DNA of 64,000 nucleotides from Coptis chinensis (lineage: Eukaryota > Streptophyta > Magnoliopsida > Ranunculales > Ranunculaceae). Below, in pieces: positions 22,406 to 34,600 of the stretch. The notes under the pieces were generated by a model. The model was not told where the DNA came from, made no database searches, and saw only the letters and a list, made by a program, of their open reading frames with translations. The translations under genes and the position numbers were made by a program. How positions within the stretch are numbered: the first letter of the stretch is position 1; every line of letters begins with the position of its first letter. The stretch covers positions 72,387,501 through 72,451,500 of the forward strand of contig CM027384.1 of assembly GCA_015680905.1 (NCBI GenBank), read 5' to 3'.

Positions 22406-23017
22406 TGATATAATGTAAAAAAAAATAATAATAATAATAGTTTCTTCCATCAAAGATATGGTCGAGTTTTGGTAGAAGTGGAACATGACTATGTTGTATG
22501 TACTAGTTAAGTAATAAAAGTGTTCATACCCCTTAAAAATCTGGAAAGTGAAACCCACCTTGGGTGGCTTTGAAACAAACAGACAATTGTATTAATTGGT
22601 TGGACAATTTGTTTCCACAACCGACTGAAAGCCATTGCAGAGATATTTGATGATCAATGTGGTGAATGCTGAACCATTTGGCTGCTTCTTTTAGGCATAG
22701 AGGATAAGTAGGGATACTTGGCCATTGCGAATTAGACATGTAGCTAAATAGAAGAACAACAAGTCATTGTTTAATGACTTTAATCAAGCTACCTCAATCT
22801 TTTGTACCTGGTCAAGCAGAGTGTGCTAAGTGTATTGTCACAATTCACAAGTAAAGGACATTTATCACCGTCTAATTGGCCTGGATCAACATCATTGCCT
22901 TGAGCGAATGAGAGTCATGTGAACAAAACTAAGAATACATACATGGAATCTAAATTGGTGAACAGTATATCAAAATCAGCAAACATACATGGAGGTTGCT
23001 TGAATGGTTATTTAAAC
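22406..23017. other. Intergenic, nothing recognised
   Basis: Right flank of Tat-1: the remainder of the AT-rich tandem unit with a (TAA)n tract, then sequence with no gene or repeat I can support. Confidence 0.5.
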
Positions 23018-23442
23018 CAAGGCCCAAAATTTCGATATCGGTTAATATATCGGTGTACTAAAAACCGAAATATATCGGATATATTGGATATATCGGATAT
23101 CTCGGTTCTTTTGGTGACCAGTCCAAAGTTTCTAAAATATCGGATATCTCACCGATATATCTCGGATATCTTGCCGATATATCTCGGATATATAGGATAT
23201 TTCGGAAATTTCAATATTAAATTATTAACAATTGGTCAAAAAGTCAACCGATATATATCGATTATCTCGAAATATCAATTATCTCGGCGATATAAACTTT
23301 CATATCGGAAATTCCGATATATCTCGGAAAAAAAAGGGTTTAATATTCGGTGGATATATCTCGGAAAAATCGATATCGGTGTACCAATTTACCGAGATAT
23401 ATCGGCGAGATATCGGATATCTCGGCGATATTTTGGGCCCTG
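23018..23442. mobile_element. Non-autonomous hAT element (MITE) built of ATATCGG motifs
   Basis: Starts CAAGGCCCAAAAT and ends ATTTTGGGCCCTG, near-perfect terminal inverted repeats of the CAGGGCC type. It is flanked by an exact 8-bp duplication ATTTAAAC (23010-23017, 23443-23450), the hAT signature. The interior is packed with palindromic variants of CCGATATATCGG and GGATATCTCGG. The open frame across it is an artefact of this repetition. Confidence 0.85.
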
Positions 23443-23450
23443 ATTTAAAC

Positions 23451-25540
23451 TAATCAGAGCAAGACGGTAATCGTATATTTTTCTATAGTGAAAAAGTGTA
23501 TTAAAATGAACAGTAAGCCATATAATTTAGAAAGCCAATTTGATTAAGGTATAGAAAATGATTTATTAAGCAGCATGTCTGCATGCGTAACATTTTGTAG
23601 CGTTTGAACTGTAGACACTGGCATTCTTAGCAGGGGCATTCTTTAGGGGCGGAGTTTTTAAAATGGGCCTACATTATTTCTTTTATATAGTGTTTTGCAA
23701 GTGCCTAGATGCCCTAATATATATACTGCACATTGAATAGTTCAAATCTTAAGCCTACACGGGCGCTTTTTATTTTTTGATTTGCATTTTTCACACAAAT
23801 GTAATTCAGTGGGTATAAAATTACAATGACTCTTCTAGTTGGCCTGCCCTCAGAGCCGGCCCTGATTCTTAGCACCTTCTGCAAGTTGCACTACTGCATG
23901 AATAGTTGTGATTTGCATTCACACAAATGACACAATGACTCAATGAGGTAAATCGGGCGTTGAAGAACAAAAAAATGTATTGCTTTAATCACAGGTAAAT
24001 AAAAAAGTTTAGTAAATGCTTGCGTTTCGTGTAAATTATTTTGTATCAAAATATTTGATCTCCCTTCGCAATAGATGTGGCTAGTCCCTTTATTTTCACA
24101 AGACATCAAAATTTGATTTTAATGAGTTTCGCTGTAATGGTGTCAAGCTCACGATGTACAACTATGAAGTATCAAATTGTGGACCTAAAAAACTAACTAC
24201 ATTGAAATTCTTTGCCCCACATTAATTATTGGGCCCGTGAACTTTAGGACGTAGCCTAGTAGATGCAAAACCATTCTTGAATTCTCTCCACGCCACGACT
24301 TTGTATGAACAAAAACACTTTTGCGGCTCGTTGAGATGACCACTTTTCTGATTTGGTCTTTAATTTAAAAAAAATTATCGACAACCAGACGTAATGATCC
24401 TCTTTATAGTGGTGTATAATTTGTGAGGTGTGTATAATCTGTGAGGCTTTCACTCACAATATTTTCCCACTAACATGGGAAGCCATATATATACCAAATT
24501 AAAAGAAGTTCAGGAATAACCTGAATTAAAGCGGAAAGATTAATCAGCAGCAACAAGATTCTTATAAACAAACTGAATTTTTATTTATATGGATGATTTG
24601 TATATATAGAGAAGAGAAATGAGCACTCAAAGCTAGAAATGAAAGATAAAATTGAAAAATAATATAACATTTTTAGTGATAAAAAAAATACAAAATACAA
24701 AAATGCATCCAAAGTCCATAGTGGAACTGTGGAAGTAGTCAACTCAAAAGGGAAAGAAAGCTTACTGAGTATTGACTATTTCATTCATTTTATCTCATTT
24801 AGCTTATGAACTCCATCACTAACTTATATTTAACCGTGGCCTCAGTAGCATCGTAATGTGAACATGTGGACATGTGGTAATAGTGTAATGCTATACATAA
24901 TTTTTTCCCTTGGACAAAATGACCAGTTTCCAAGCATTTAGCCTGCAATACATATATAGTATTTTTATTTTTTAACATGGATATATATTCACGGATTAGA
25001 GTATATTTCGATGAAAAATATAAGCGTTTGAAAGCCTCATTATTTTGATCCTTGTTTAGTCAAAGTTTGACATTTACCTAAACAGCGCTTCCCCTGAATG
25101 AAGGGACGGCTGAAAGAAAAATTGAAATAAGAAATCGAAAGTGATAAGTTTTTTTTCTAATTTTAACGATGTTTTTGCCATGAAATTATATCAGACTTCA
25201 ACAAGTTGCTTCATCCTTCTAATTTCCGCGAAAGAATTCATTAACAGACTCAACGGTTCAATTTCACAAGTAAATTAAAGTTTCAAAATCATTGAGGTTG
25301 TGTCAATTTGCGTAGCTAAGCGTGATTGGACAGCTATTACTAAATAATAATAATAATCAAATCGGTTACACGTAGGGAGGGCTTCATAGGAACACATGTG
25401 ATATTAAATCATAATAATATGGTGGGGCATCAAAAAGACCAGAAATAATACCGACCTTTGAAATCAGCAATGGCCCAATAGTAAAAAGCCAGCAACCTCA
25501 ATGGGGTAAAATGGTAAATAAAAAAGCATTTTGGTGTTAT
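23451..25540. other. Intergenic region upstream of the SAP gene
   Basis: AT-rich with no supportable gene. Towards 25340-25700 it should hold the SAP gene promoter. A TATA-like TTATAAAAC lies near 25551, and ACGT-core motifs (ACACGTAG near 25368, TACGTGTAC near 25701) are present, but none is decisive. Confidence 0.5.
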
Positions 25541-25968
25541 TTATAAAACGGCACAATGGAATCTTCTTCACAAAACAAGGAATAAATAGAAAAACCGGTT
25601 GTGGAGAAGGAAATAGGATTAGTATAACTTGGAGAGAAAGATTAGCACTAGAACGACTTCTTCGAGGAGAGGTTCACCTTCCCCAAAAATAAGCCGTGTA
25701 TACGTGTACTAATTAATAGCTTTCCCATTTGTTTCATTTCCAGCCTGTACTTTCTCTCTCATCTTTCAATTCAATATATCTGTTTCTTTCATTGCCCTTC
25801 ACCTTCTTCTAAAACTTTCAACACCCATTTTTCATTTTTCTCATACCCCAAAAAACACAAAACAAAATCCCGCCCCTTCGAAAAATACGTTGAATCGCGT
25901 TTTTCGATTGGGTCTCGTCGTCGCCTCTTCTAGGGACGGCTGAGTTTCGAAGCTTTTTTTTTAATAAG

Positions 25969-26220
25969 GTATTAGATAAATCAAATCTTTCTATTTGTTT
26001 TCATGTTTGGAATCTTGTAGATCTGGATTTATTTTGGCTTGGTTTGAATGAAAGATGTGTTTTTTATGGTTTTTGTTTAAGGTGTTGAATATATTATGAT
26101 TTTTGAATGGGTTGATTCATCTTCTAAATGCTCAAAATTCGATCTTTTGATTTTGATTCTAGAATTATCTTTATTTTTTGCTGATATAATTGAAAGTTTT
26201 TGTTTTCTTTTATTTTGGCA
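25969..26220 (+). other. 5' UTR intron of the SAP gene
   Basis: Donor AATAAG|GTATTA at 25968/25969, a long T-rich stretch, and acceptor TTTTGGCAG|AACG at 26220/26221, 35 bp before the start codon. Leader introns of this kind are common in plant SAP genes and can raise expression. Confidence 0.72.
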
Positions 26221-26255
26221 GAACGATCAACAAGTTAAGAGAGAAAGATCAAAAA

Positions 26256-26789
26256 ATGGCTGAAGAACAAAGATGCCAGGCACCACCAGAAGGCCACCGT
26301 CTCTGTGCAAATAACTGCGGCTTCTTTGGAAGCCCAGCTACGTTAAACCTATGTTCCAAATGTTACAGAGACCACTGCCTTAAAGAACAACAAGCATCCT
26401 CTGCAAAAATTGCAGTCGAGAAATCGCTAGCTGCACCCATCATCACCACAACCACAGCCACTACAACAACCACCGTTGCATCAACCCCACTTTCGATCTA
26501 TACTCCCTCGGTTACTCTCCCCAGCCCGACTCCTAATAATAATCTTGTTGAACCAGAATCTTCGACACCACCTGACCCGGCATCATCGTCTTCGCAACCT
26601 AATAGGTGCTCCACTTGTAGAAGAAAGGTTGGGCTAACCGGGTTCCGTTGTCGGTGCGGGATAACGTTTTGTGGGTCGCACCGGTACCCGGAACAACATG
26701 GGTGTACGTTTGATTTCAAGACGGTTGGGAGAGAAGCTATAGCAAAAGCTAATCCCGTCGTTATAGCTGAGAAGCTTGATAAGATATGA
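26256..26789 (+). CDS. A20/AN1 zinc-finger stress-associated protein (SAP)
   Basis: Intronless 177-aa protein. The ATG at 26256 was chosen because the frame upstream crosses the 5' UTR splice acceptor. The A20 finger uses C17, C21, C33 and C36 (LCANNCGFFG, LCSKCYRDHC). A Thr/Pro/Ser-rich linker (about 62-113) follows. The AN1 finger uses C118, C121, C132, C134, C139, H142, H148 and C150, and the usual tail FDFKTVGREAIAKANPVV is present. Length and layout match Arabidopsis SAP2-type proteins. Plant SAPs are cytosolic/nuclear ubiquitin-binding or E3-related factors in stress responses; the exact role here is inferred. The 3' UTR opens with a (GAT)n tract. The gene appears intact. Confidence 0.95.
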   Translation: MAEEQRCQAPPEGHRLCANNCGFFGSPATLNLCSKCYRDHCLKEQQASSAKIAVEKSLAAPIITTTTATTTTTVASTPLSIYTPSVTLPSPTPNNNLVEPESSTPPDPASSSSQPNRCSTCRRKVGLTGFRCRCGITFCGSHRYPEQHGCTFDFKTVGREAIAKANPVVIAEKLDKI

Positions 26790-26818
26790 TGACGATGATG
26801 ATGATGATGATGATGATA
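26790..26818 (+). repeat. (GAT)n microsatellite in the SAP 3' UTR
   Basis: About nine GAT/GAC units start right after the stop codon, so length variation would change the 3' UTR and not the protein. Confidence 0.85.
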
Positions 26819-27683
26819 TGATCTTGGCCATTGATTTGGTGATCAAGTTATGGAATATGAGGTGGTTCTCGAGATAATCGTCGGCACCAAGTTGGGTTGG
26901 TTGTGGGTCAGTATATGACGCGGCTTTGGGTGGCGATGTTGCTTTGGCTTTATTTGGTTTCAATGTAAAACTATTCCTCTGTTTTTTTTTAAGTATTTTA
27001 TGTGGTTTGTGGGAACTTTGTTTGAGTGATAAATTTCCTTTTCTTTTTTACTTTTAACTAATTGTTTTTAGTTATCTATAATTATCGCGTATCCAATCAT
27101 TATCAGATTGTGGAGCCACCTCAGCATTTGTAAAGGCAGGTGTCAGTAAGTAGATATCTCCACATAAGGTGAAAAAAAAGCATCTTTTCTTTTAGGATAT
27201 GTAGGAAGTCTTTGCAACAACCAACTCCTTTGCCCTTTTGACAGTGATTTTAGGATAGGCTAAACATGAATGATAGGGATGGTCTTTGAAATCACAGCCA
27301 CTCATACCTTCGGCAGAAGGTACTGAATTGGTCTGAGGCTTAAGACAGTCTGCGTACCGAAGAACTGATTTTATTTTATGGATATTTTTAATTAACTATT
27401 TAGGTACCATACTCCTCCAAAGCACGAACTCCCTAGAGCAGAACTGTAATCTCTCTTGTTTTTTTTAATGAAAACTGCAGTTCATTAACTAAAAGTTGGA
27501 GAAAACTCTGTCATCATACATGCTAATAGGCATGGTTCACTTCGTCCTTGATTCTTAGCCCAAATGGCTAATCCATTAGCTTTACTACAAAATTCTAATC
27601 ACCAAACTACAATCCATGATGATTGGTGAAAGACGGTGACTGAAAGTTCTTGTTTTTGGATAATCTTCAACCTAATGGCTATT

Positions 27684-28690
27684 AGAGCATTCCCAATACA
27701 AGCAGTTTTGAGGAGAAATATCAACTTGTCACCTTTATGAACCAAAAACAATGGCCCAATAAATTTTTATTCCGCCTCGTATGTTTTTTTTTTTTTTTTT
27801 CAAATGGAATGTTTCATTTGGTATTGCGATTTATTTTTTTTAATTTTTTTTTATTTTTTTTTAATTTTATTTTAATTTTTTTTTTAAGTAGAAATCTTAT
27901 TGATAATGATAATGAGTTTTGCAAATAATTAAGACAGGCGTGTAACAAGCTGCGCTGTAAGTCCAAATTATATTCTCATAAATACAAACTCGTTAGAACT
28001 GCTGTTATTATGTTACCGTTCATAATTTTCTGTAACCTCTTATAAAGCTCAACAAACTATTGTGCAAAGAAACTAAAAGTGTCTGGTTAGCCCTACAAGC
28101 ATTCTCGTGTCTCTCAATCTTTCTTGGCGCTGTTCTATTAGCTGTTTCTCCCACCTCAAAGACTCTATTCTCCTACCAACGAAGATGCTCCAATTACATT
28201 AACACACACATGTTTCCCCTCAGACCAACTGTAGATCAATACATCTGCAGGCCGAAATGTCAATCTACTTTCATTCAGATCAGTAAAAAAATTGACAGGA
28301 GTCTCCTTCTTCACTTATACTCCACCCCTCCAAAATGCATCACATAAAATGTCTCTGACATGATCATGTCAATATTTGAAATCTGAAAAATATCGACAAT
28401 GTGTTGCATGGTCCCCGAAAACATCGAATCTATTTTTTTTGCAAACAGGGCATAGACCACTGGCATAGCACAAATGAATTATAAAATGATTATGGAGAAT
28501 AGAACGATACTCCACCGGCGACATATGCTTGCAGTCAGAATATGCAAAGAATTTATATTTCCAGACCGGATGTTCGATGTTTCATTCTGTCTGATTTTTT
28601 TTAATTTTTTAATTTTTTATATTCAAATGAAATAAAACATTTGGTCCGAATTTTAAAGTCATATTTGTATTGGACAACCCCCAATAGTCA
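27684..28690. mobile_element. Possible TIR element enclosing a decayed ORF
   Basis: The left end ATTAGAGCATTCCCAATACAA and the reverse complement of the right end ATTGGGGGTTGTCCAATACAA share a terminal motif seen in many plant MITE-type elements. Adjacent AT-rich tracts with TTCAAATG(G/A)AAT and CATTTGGT occur near both ends. The target duplication is unclear. Confidence 0.35.
28070..28555 (-). pseudogene. Relic of a plant repeat-associated ORF with a Cys/His cluster
   Basis: Read from 28555 downward, the minus strand gives MSPVEYRSILHNHFIIHL, then GLCPVCKKNRFDVFGDHATH with a following Cys (a C-x2-C...H-x3-H-C cluster), HDHVRDILCDAFWR, TPVNFFTDLNE and FRPADVLIY, broken by stops and frameshifts. 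I recognise the order of motifs from an abundant family of uncharacterised plant repeat ORFs, but cannot name it more exactly. It is clearly dead. Confidence 0.5.
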
Positions 28691-28699
28691 CTAAAAAGA

Positions 28700-31633
28700 T
28701 AACTATGAGGAGAAATAGTCCTGTGTCGAGATAACAAGTTGTTGTTTGAATTATGAATGCTCGTCAGTAGAATTACACGAAATGCCTTGTGCCCTGGACC
28801 AAAACTATGTCAAAGTGCGGTTTGACAAATACTATGCCGTTGTACGTGTTGCATAATTGCATTAGAGGACAAAATGTTGCATTAGTCTATGAAAGAAGCG
28901 ATTTCTCGCTGCCCAAACACCGGGACATAGATTTGCTACCAAAATGGGTTATAAAAAATGTCCAAGAGGGACACTGTTATATGTTCTTTAGGTTACTGCA
29001 AACAAGTTGCTTAAACTAATTAGGGACTTACTGCAGTTGATGGAAAACAGTTTACCCCGCAAGAATGTCAATAAGTTGCTCTATTTTTTCCATAAATAAT
29101 TTAGGCAACGGGGCCCAAATAGGGGGCTCCCTCAATGGACAAACTCATACAATCATCAATCAAGGATCTTCAGATGGATCAATCAATGATCCTTGACATG
29201 ATCAAAACAAAAAAAAAGGGGGGTGCCGTCCCAAAAAAGCTAAACCGTAGGCTACAAGATTGAGTTGTAGGTGGTAGCTCAAAATTGAGTTGTTCATTTC
29301 TTAATGAAATTTTATTCTAATTTATTAATTTTGAAATTACTTAACCTTTTAGTTTATTATATATATTATCTTTTGAAACAAACTATGGTATTTTAGGGGG
29401 TGCTATTAATAGTAGGTGAGTGATGGGAAGTTGTTAAGCGGAGCTGTCAACGCTGGATTGAAGTACACTGTACACGGAAAGAGACGAGAATCTGTAGAGC
29501 GTCCATAGGTGGTTTGGTAAAGGTGGGGGTGAGGGGTGGTATCTTTTGTTTTGCTGGGGCTTCTTACTTTCCTTGTCTTTGAGTGGTAAAGCATAGCGAC
29601 TTTTGGTAATAAAGTTGGTGAGGGGACTGGCGTATGGGAAATGCCAATTGCCCAATTTTGTCTGCGGTGAAGTGGTCATTTTAGGGAGCGTGCACGAGTC
29701 ATTAGTTAACTAATTGCCTTAGTTAGTTTTTCAAGTAAAGTTTAGACTTTAGAATTTTGCCAAGAATGTAAGTGCTGGGTCGGTTTTCTTCCTTTATTTT
29801 TTTCCATTAACCATGAACTAATTGCCTTAACCATAAGGTTTGGAATGTATGAAAACTCATTTTTTCTTCTTTGCTTAATTCTTCTGTTGTGAAAAGAGAA
29901 ACTTCGGCAGGTTAGGTTAATTGCGCAGCGGTTTTTATCTATTTCAATGGAACAAGAATGATTGTACCGAGCAGTATCCTTTGTGGATAAGCGCCTCACT
30001 TAATTTCTTACCATTTGGTAAAGGTAGGCATGATGATGGTCGTTCGACAAGCTGTCTAATAAGTGGTAGAGATTCCAATAATCAACTCACCTTTGAGTTG
30101 CATACATATTATACATAGTTACATACTACTATATTACGCCCACGAGGTATCGGTTCCTCAGAACTGAAAATAGAGAAAACCTTGTGAATTCAGTATTCCT
30201 GCAGAGGAAGTTTTGGACAGCCTACATTTTCCATTGCCACCAAAGGGCTACATAGACGCATGCAAGCTTCCACTCTTTTTTTTCCTTGATAAGGTGCAAG
30301 CATCCACTCTGCAAGGAGAAAACCTACACAACGTACACAACTTCCAATACTGCTAGAAAAACCAACGGACCCTGCAGCCCCTTAACCTCAAAATTCATTT
30401 TGAATACTTAAACGATATATATTGGTCGTGTATTAATTTTTTTGTGATAGTGAAATTTCGTCCTAAGGGAAGGGAAAAAAATATGTAAGGTGTGGTTCAT
30501 GCTATCCAGTTGCAAACCCTAGTGCTACAAATCTACAATAGTCAGAGTTGGTGTGCTGCAATGAATCCAGTGCTGTCTTAGCATCATGGTTCCACTGGTT
30601 TGAGGACAAAAGCATTTTACAGCGACCACCTTTCTTGCAAAGGTTTGCTAAAACGAAAAAGCTTTTGCCGAAAACTTTTATTTCAAATTCCCCACCACCC
30701 TGTCACCCGCACTATCTTTTTCTGCAAAGGAAGGCTTCTTTTGGCTCACTCTCTCGTCTATATCCTGGCAGAGCTCATGTAACCTTCATGAAGAAACATC
30801 TTGATTGGACAACGCCATCATCCATGTATGCCCCATGTCATTGCATGCATTATCCTCTCCAATCCCCTTCCCCCTCTCCAAAGTCCAAACACACCCCACA
30901 TAAGAGTGTTTACAAGCGTGGCAACGAAAGTGCAGAGGTGGGGGGCTGAAGAAATCATTAATTTGGGAAACAGATTTAAGAAGCTTAAAACAATTAAATT
31001 AAATTAAATTAATTGAATGCAGAACCCTTCCATAGAATCCAGAATGGTCTATTATTTTTTGTATTTTACTTGTACAAATTAATGGCTTGCCACGCCATGT
31101 CACACAGTTATAGTTCACAAGCTCAAACCCAGCTAAAACTCAAAGTTAACTTAGGTTAAGAAGACTTGGCCAAAATAGGGCAGAGCACTAATTTATCAAA
31201 TGTAATAACCATGTGATATACATAGAGAAGCAGATTCCTCAATACATTATATTATTAGTGTAACAATGACAACAGATCGTACAACTGTACTCCAAGAATA
31301 TCCTTCTTATTTGTTACGACCTCTATACAAATGAGAGGAGCCTCTTGCTGACGTGGAAATACAAGGAGAGAAGTACCTGTAGACCTGTAGTGCAACCATC
31401 TGATAGACGTCACGCAAGCGACAGAGCAAGTAGAATTTGATGGATTGCATTCTTTAAAGCAAAGTGTAAGAGAATAAAGAAAAATGCACGCAGGAAATCT
31501 AACTACTACTTGAGCTTAAACAAAAACTTCGCTGGATCATTGTCAGCCTTTCAACACTACTGAAAAAACTAGGAAGAGTACAGCATGGATCATACATGAA
31601 GAGAGGTGCATCATACACAACTCTTTATAGTTC
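28700..31633. other. Intergenic region, no supportable gene
   Basis: Contains short open frames without recognisable motifs, a (TTAAA)n-like tract near 30990-31010 and AT-rich sequence. The right end should contain the 3' UTR of the NFU gene. Confidence 0.5.
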
Positions 31634-34600
31634 TTATTCCATCTGGCTGCTTATGGTTTCATCTTCTTCATCATCTAGGTCTTGTTCTACAGCTCTCACC
31701 TGAAAATGTAGATATCCAGATTCCAGAAGAAGTTAACAAATGAAAAGAACGTGACAGATGATCTAAGTAGTAAAATATATGAATACGAGGGTACAAAGGA
31801 TTGTTTAGGACATTCAAATGAATCCATTCGACTAGGGTGCCAACTAAACTTAGTAAAAGTCCTGTAACAATCCTGTCTATGGTTACTCCCAAGTGGGCCC
31901 AAAAGTTGGGGGAATAAATTATTAGTTACAAGGGATGGAAGGTGAGCAACTTCTTTTCTTCCCTTTCAATAACAATGTTGAGGAAAGGAAGGTCTTCCAA
32001 GTAAGCCTTCGAAGGGGAGATGTGCCTTCTCAGATGAGGGGAAAACACTAATTTCGAGAGGACCAAGATCTGAGAATTCATACAATCATGTGGGTAATTT
32101 AAGAGAATATATTCTGCACCTCTATGCAGTGATCCCTTCTTTAAGACTGTTTTAAAAGTTAATAATACAACTGAAATGGATCACACTCTGTTGCTTGATC
32201 AAGAACACTACTGATATATGACGTTCGGATTTTAGCTATAAGCTAGATGCTATCCAAAACTGAATGGTCTAGAGTGATGCACAGATAGATAGTACGTGTT
32301 AATTTGTATGTGAAGTCACCATGGATATCCATTGCCTACTACTTCCAACAGACTTAAAAAGGATCAAGAAAATGTGGGCTTCACACAAGTAGGAAATTAA
32401 GAAAATAGACTGGGAGCTTATGCAGCTTGAACTGTGCCAAATTTTCCTATCGGCCATTGCAGATTGGATAGTTTTACCCCACCACAAGGGTAGTATTACC
32501 AAACCCCACATTCAACAGTCTCTCAAGCCTACTAACCAAATGAATATTTTGAAGATCCCTAAATTGGTCTAGAGACCAGAAAAGAGCTACTTGATAATAT
32601 GTACTTGGTTCCAAGCATTTGTTTAGCAATAGTTTTGTTTTTAACTGTATTGGGGAAGAAAAAAGAAAAGCTAAAAGTTCTCATGGGTGTGAATATTTGA
32701 AACACATTCAGCAGGTAGGATAGTGAATTTATGTGTCTCACTTCACTGCACGGTAATGTTAGGCTCAAACAAATAATTGCTTTTTTCTACGACAATACAT
32801 GGAGTGATAGCTTTTTCTAATGCCTTCACAAAAATTAGAGGCAATACGATGCAGATCATCGTAAATAAGTCATTGACTTATTCAGCAACAGATCCATTAC
32901 GGATCAATAAAGACATTTTAGTGAAAGTGCAACAGTACGAGCTTGAATGCGAATAAAATGAGGTTCTGGCAATAAATTCTTGAATGTGGAGTGTTAATGT
33001 AGCATTAATTCAGATGCATTAGGTTGTATATCAAACATCTTATGAGTTACCTCGGGAACATAATGCATGAGCATGTTTTCAATGCCAGATTTCAGTGTAA
33101 CAGATGAACTAGGACAGCCGCTACAGGCTCCTTGCATCTTCAGCTTCACTACTCCAGAATCTCTGAAAACAATAAACGTTGTACAGGTCAAACTATAACA
33201 AAAATCACATCATTAATCATTTTTAATCTTAGTATTCAAATAAGACAAAAAATATATGGGAGAAACGCACGGATCAAATCCTCGGTATTCAATGTCCCCA
33301 CCATCATCTTGCACTGCAGGTCGAATACGAGTCTCAAGTAACTCTTTGATCATCGCAACGATTTCTGAATCATCCTGTAAAAGGTAGGGTAAGGATCGAA
33401 CTTGCAGGAGCCTCACATAACATGTTTAACTCTCTTTTTCTTATCCATTAGAATAACACTCAATATTGAATATTCTATTAATTGTGCGATGCATATACGA
33501 GAGAAGGCACCAGACATCTACATGGATACTAAGACATCCTGATTAGAACTGCACCAACCGCCACTTAGCCAACTCATTCTTTGCCATCCTAACTCGAACA
33601 AAGAAAACACCACTAGGAACCAACCAACAAGTTTACAAAACAAAAGAATCCTAATTACATACACAATTGTCAATTTCAGATCCTAAATATAGGTCCTACA
33701 GCTTCCCAATCATATAGATCTTCTTTGACACCAGAGCAGTACGTTGCAAATTGTTTCCTTGTGGTTAAGAAATTCTCAATTTCGTTGCTTTTGCAAATTC
33801 CTTATAATTGTGTTTGGAAAACATACCACCAACCACTCGACTTTTGTAATATGAGGATGAATAACTAAACCTAACTGAATACTAAGGACCCCATTGAAAA
33901 TCTCCGAGAAGTATGTAGTTGTACCAAACTTATTCAAGGAAGAAATATATCCAAAATTCAGTTGTTACTGGGGAAGATAGGTCATGTTTAACAATTATAC
34001 AAAGAATTGTAGACCTAAAACCTTTTTCCTTTGTTGGATATGCTCTGCAACAAGGACAATTTGTGTTAAGCATGTGCTACCACATGTCGCCAAGCAGACC
34101 TTGTTCCATTCAAATATATCATTTTCAGTTACCAAATGATACTTTTTTGCGTTTGTTACCTTTCCCCTAACAAAGTGTTTATGGCGACTTGTCTAAATAC
34201 ATCCTTTTGTTCACTAATATTACACTAACAACATTCAGCAATATACTGAAACTATGCAATGAGCTCATTAAGGGATATTGGCAGAATGGTATGGTGGAAC
34301 TTAAAGTGTTTGATACTCAGACTCTGACAACTCATAAACCGTTAGACACTCAACACAAGTTAATAAGTATAATAGGCCATCCACACAAAAGAGGCAATAC
34401 GGAAAGAAGTTGACGAACTATAAGAAATTAACTCTAGCAGTTGGTAGGGCAACCAATTCCACAAGATTTTTCAAAATAGAATTCCATAATGTATTGATAT
34501 CTACCTCATGGATAGCTGTGTCCATGGATGCTGCAGCATTAGAGTCCAGAAATAGTGGCTGCCCAGAGGTATAGAAGTCCATAATTGCAGCAAAAATTTC

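Noticed and set aside
22919-23453. Open frame of 174 codons rich in Tyr, Ile and Arg
   Set aside because: It lies over the ATATCGG-motif hAT MITE; the composition comes from the repeat and is open in more than one frame.
26634-26963. Minus-strand frame with a poly-Ser run
   Set aside because: Antisense to the SAP gene and its (GAT)n tract.
27737-27928. Phe-rich frame
   Set aside because: Translation of T-rich low-complexity sequence.
30548-30949. 133-codon plus-strand frame
   Set aside because: No recognisable motif, starts within AT-rich intergenic DNA, and lacks splice or conservation support.
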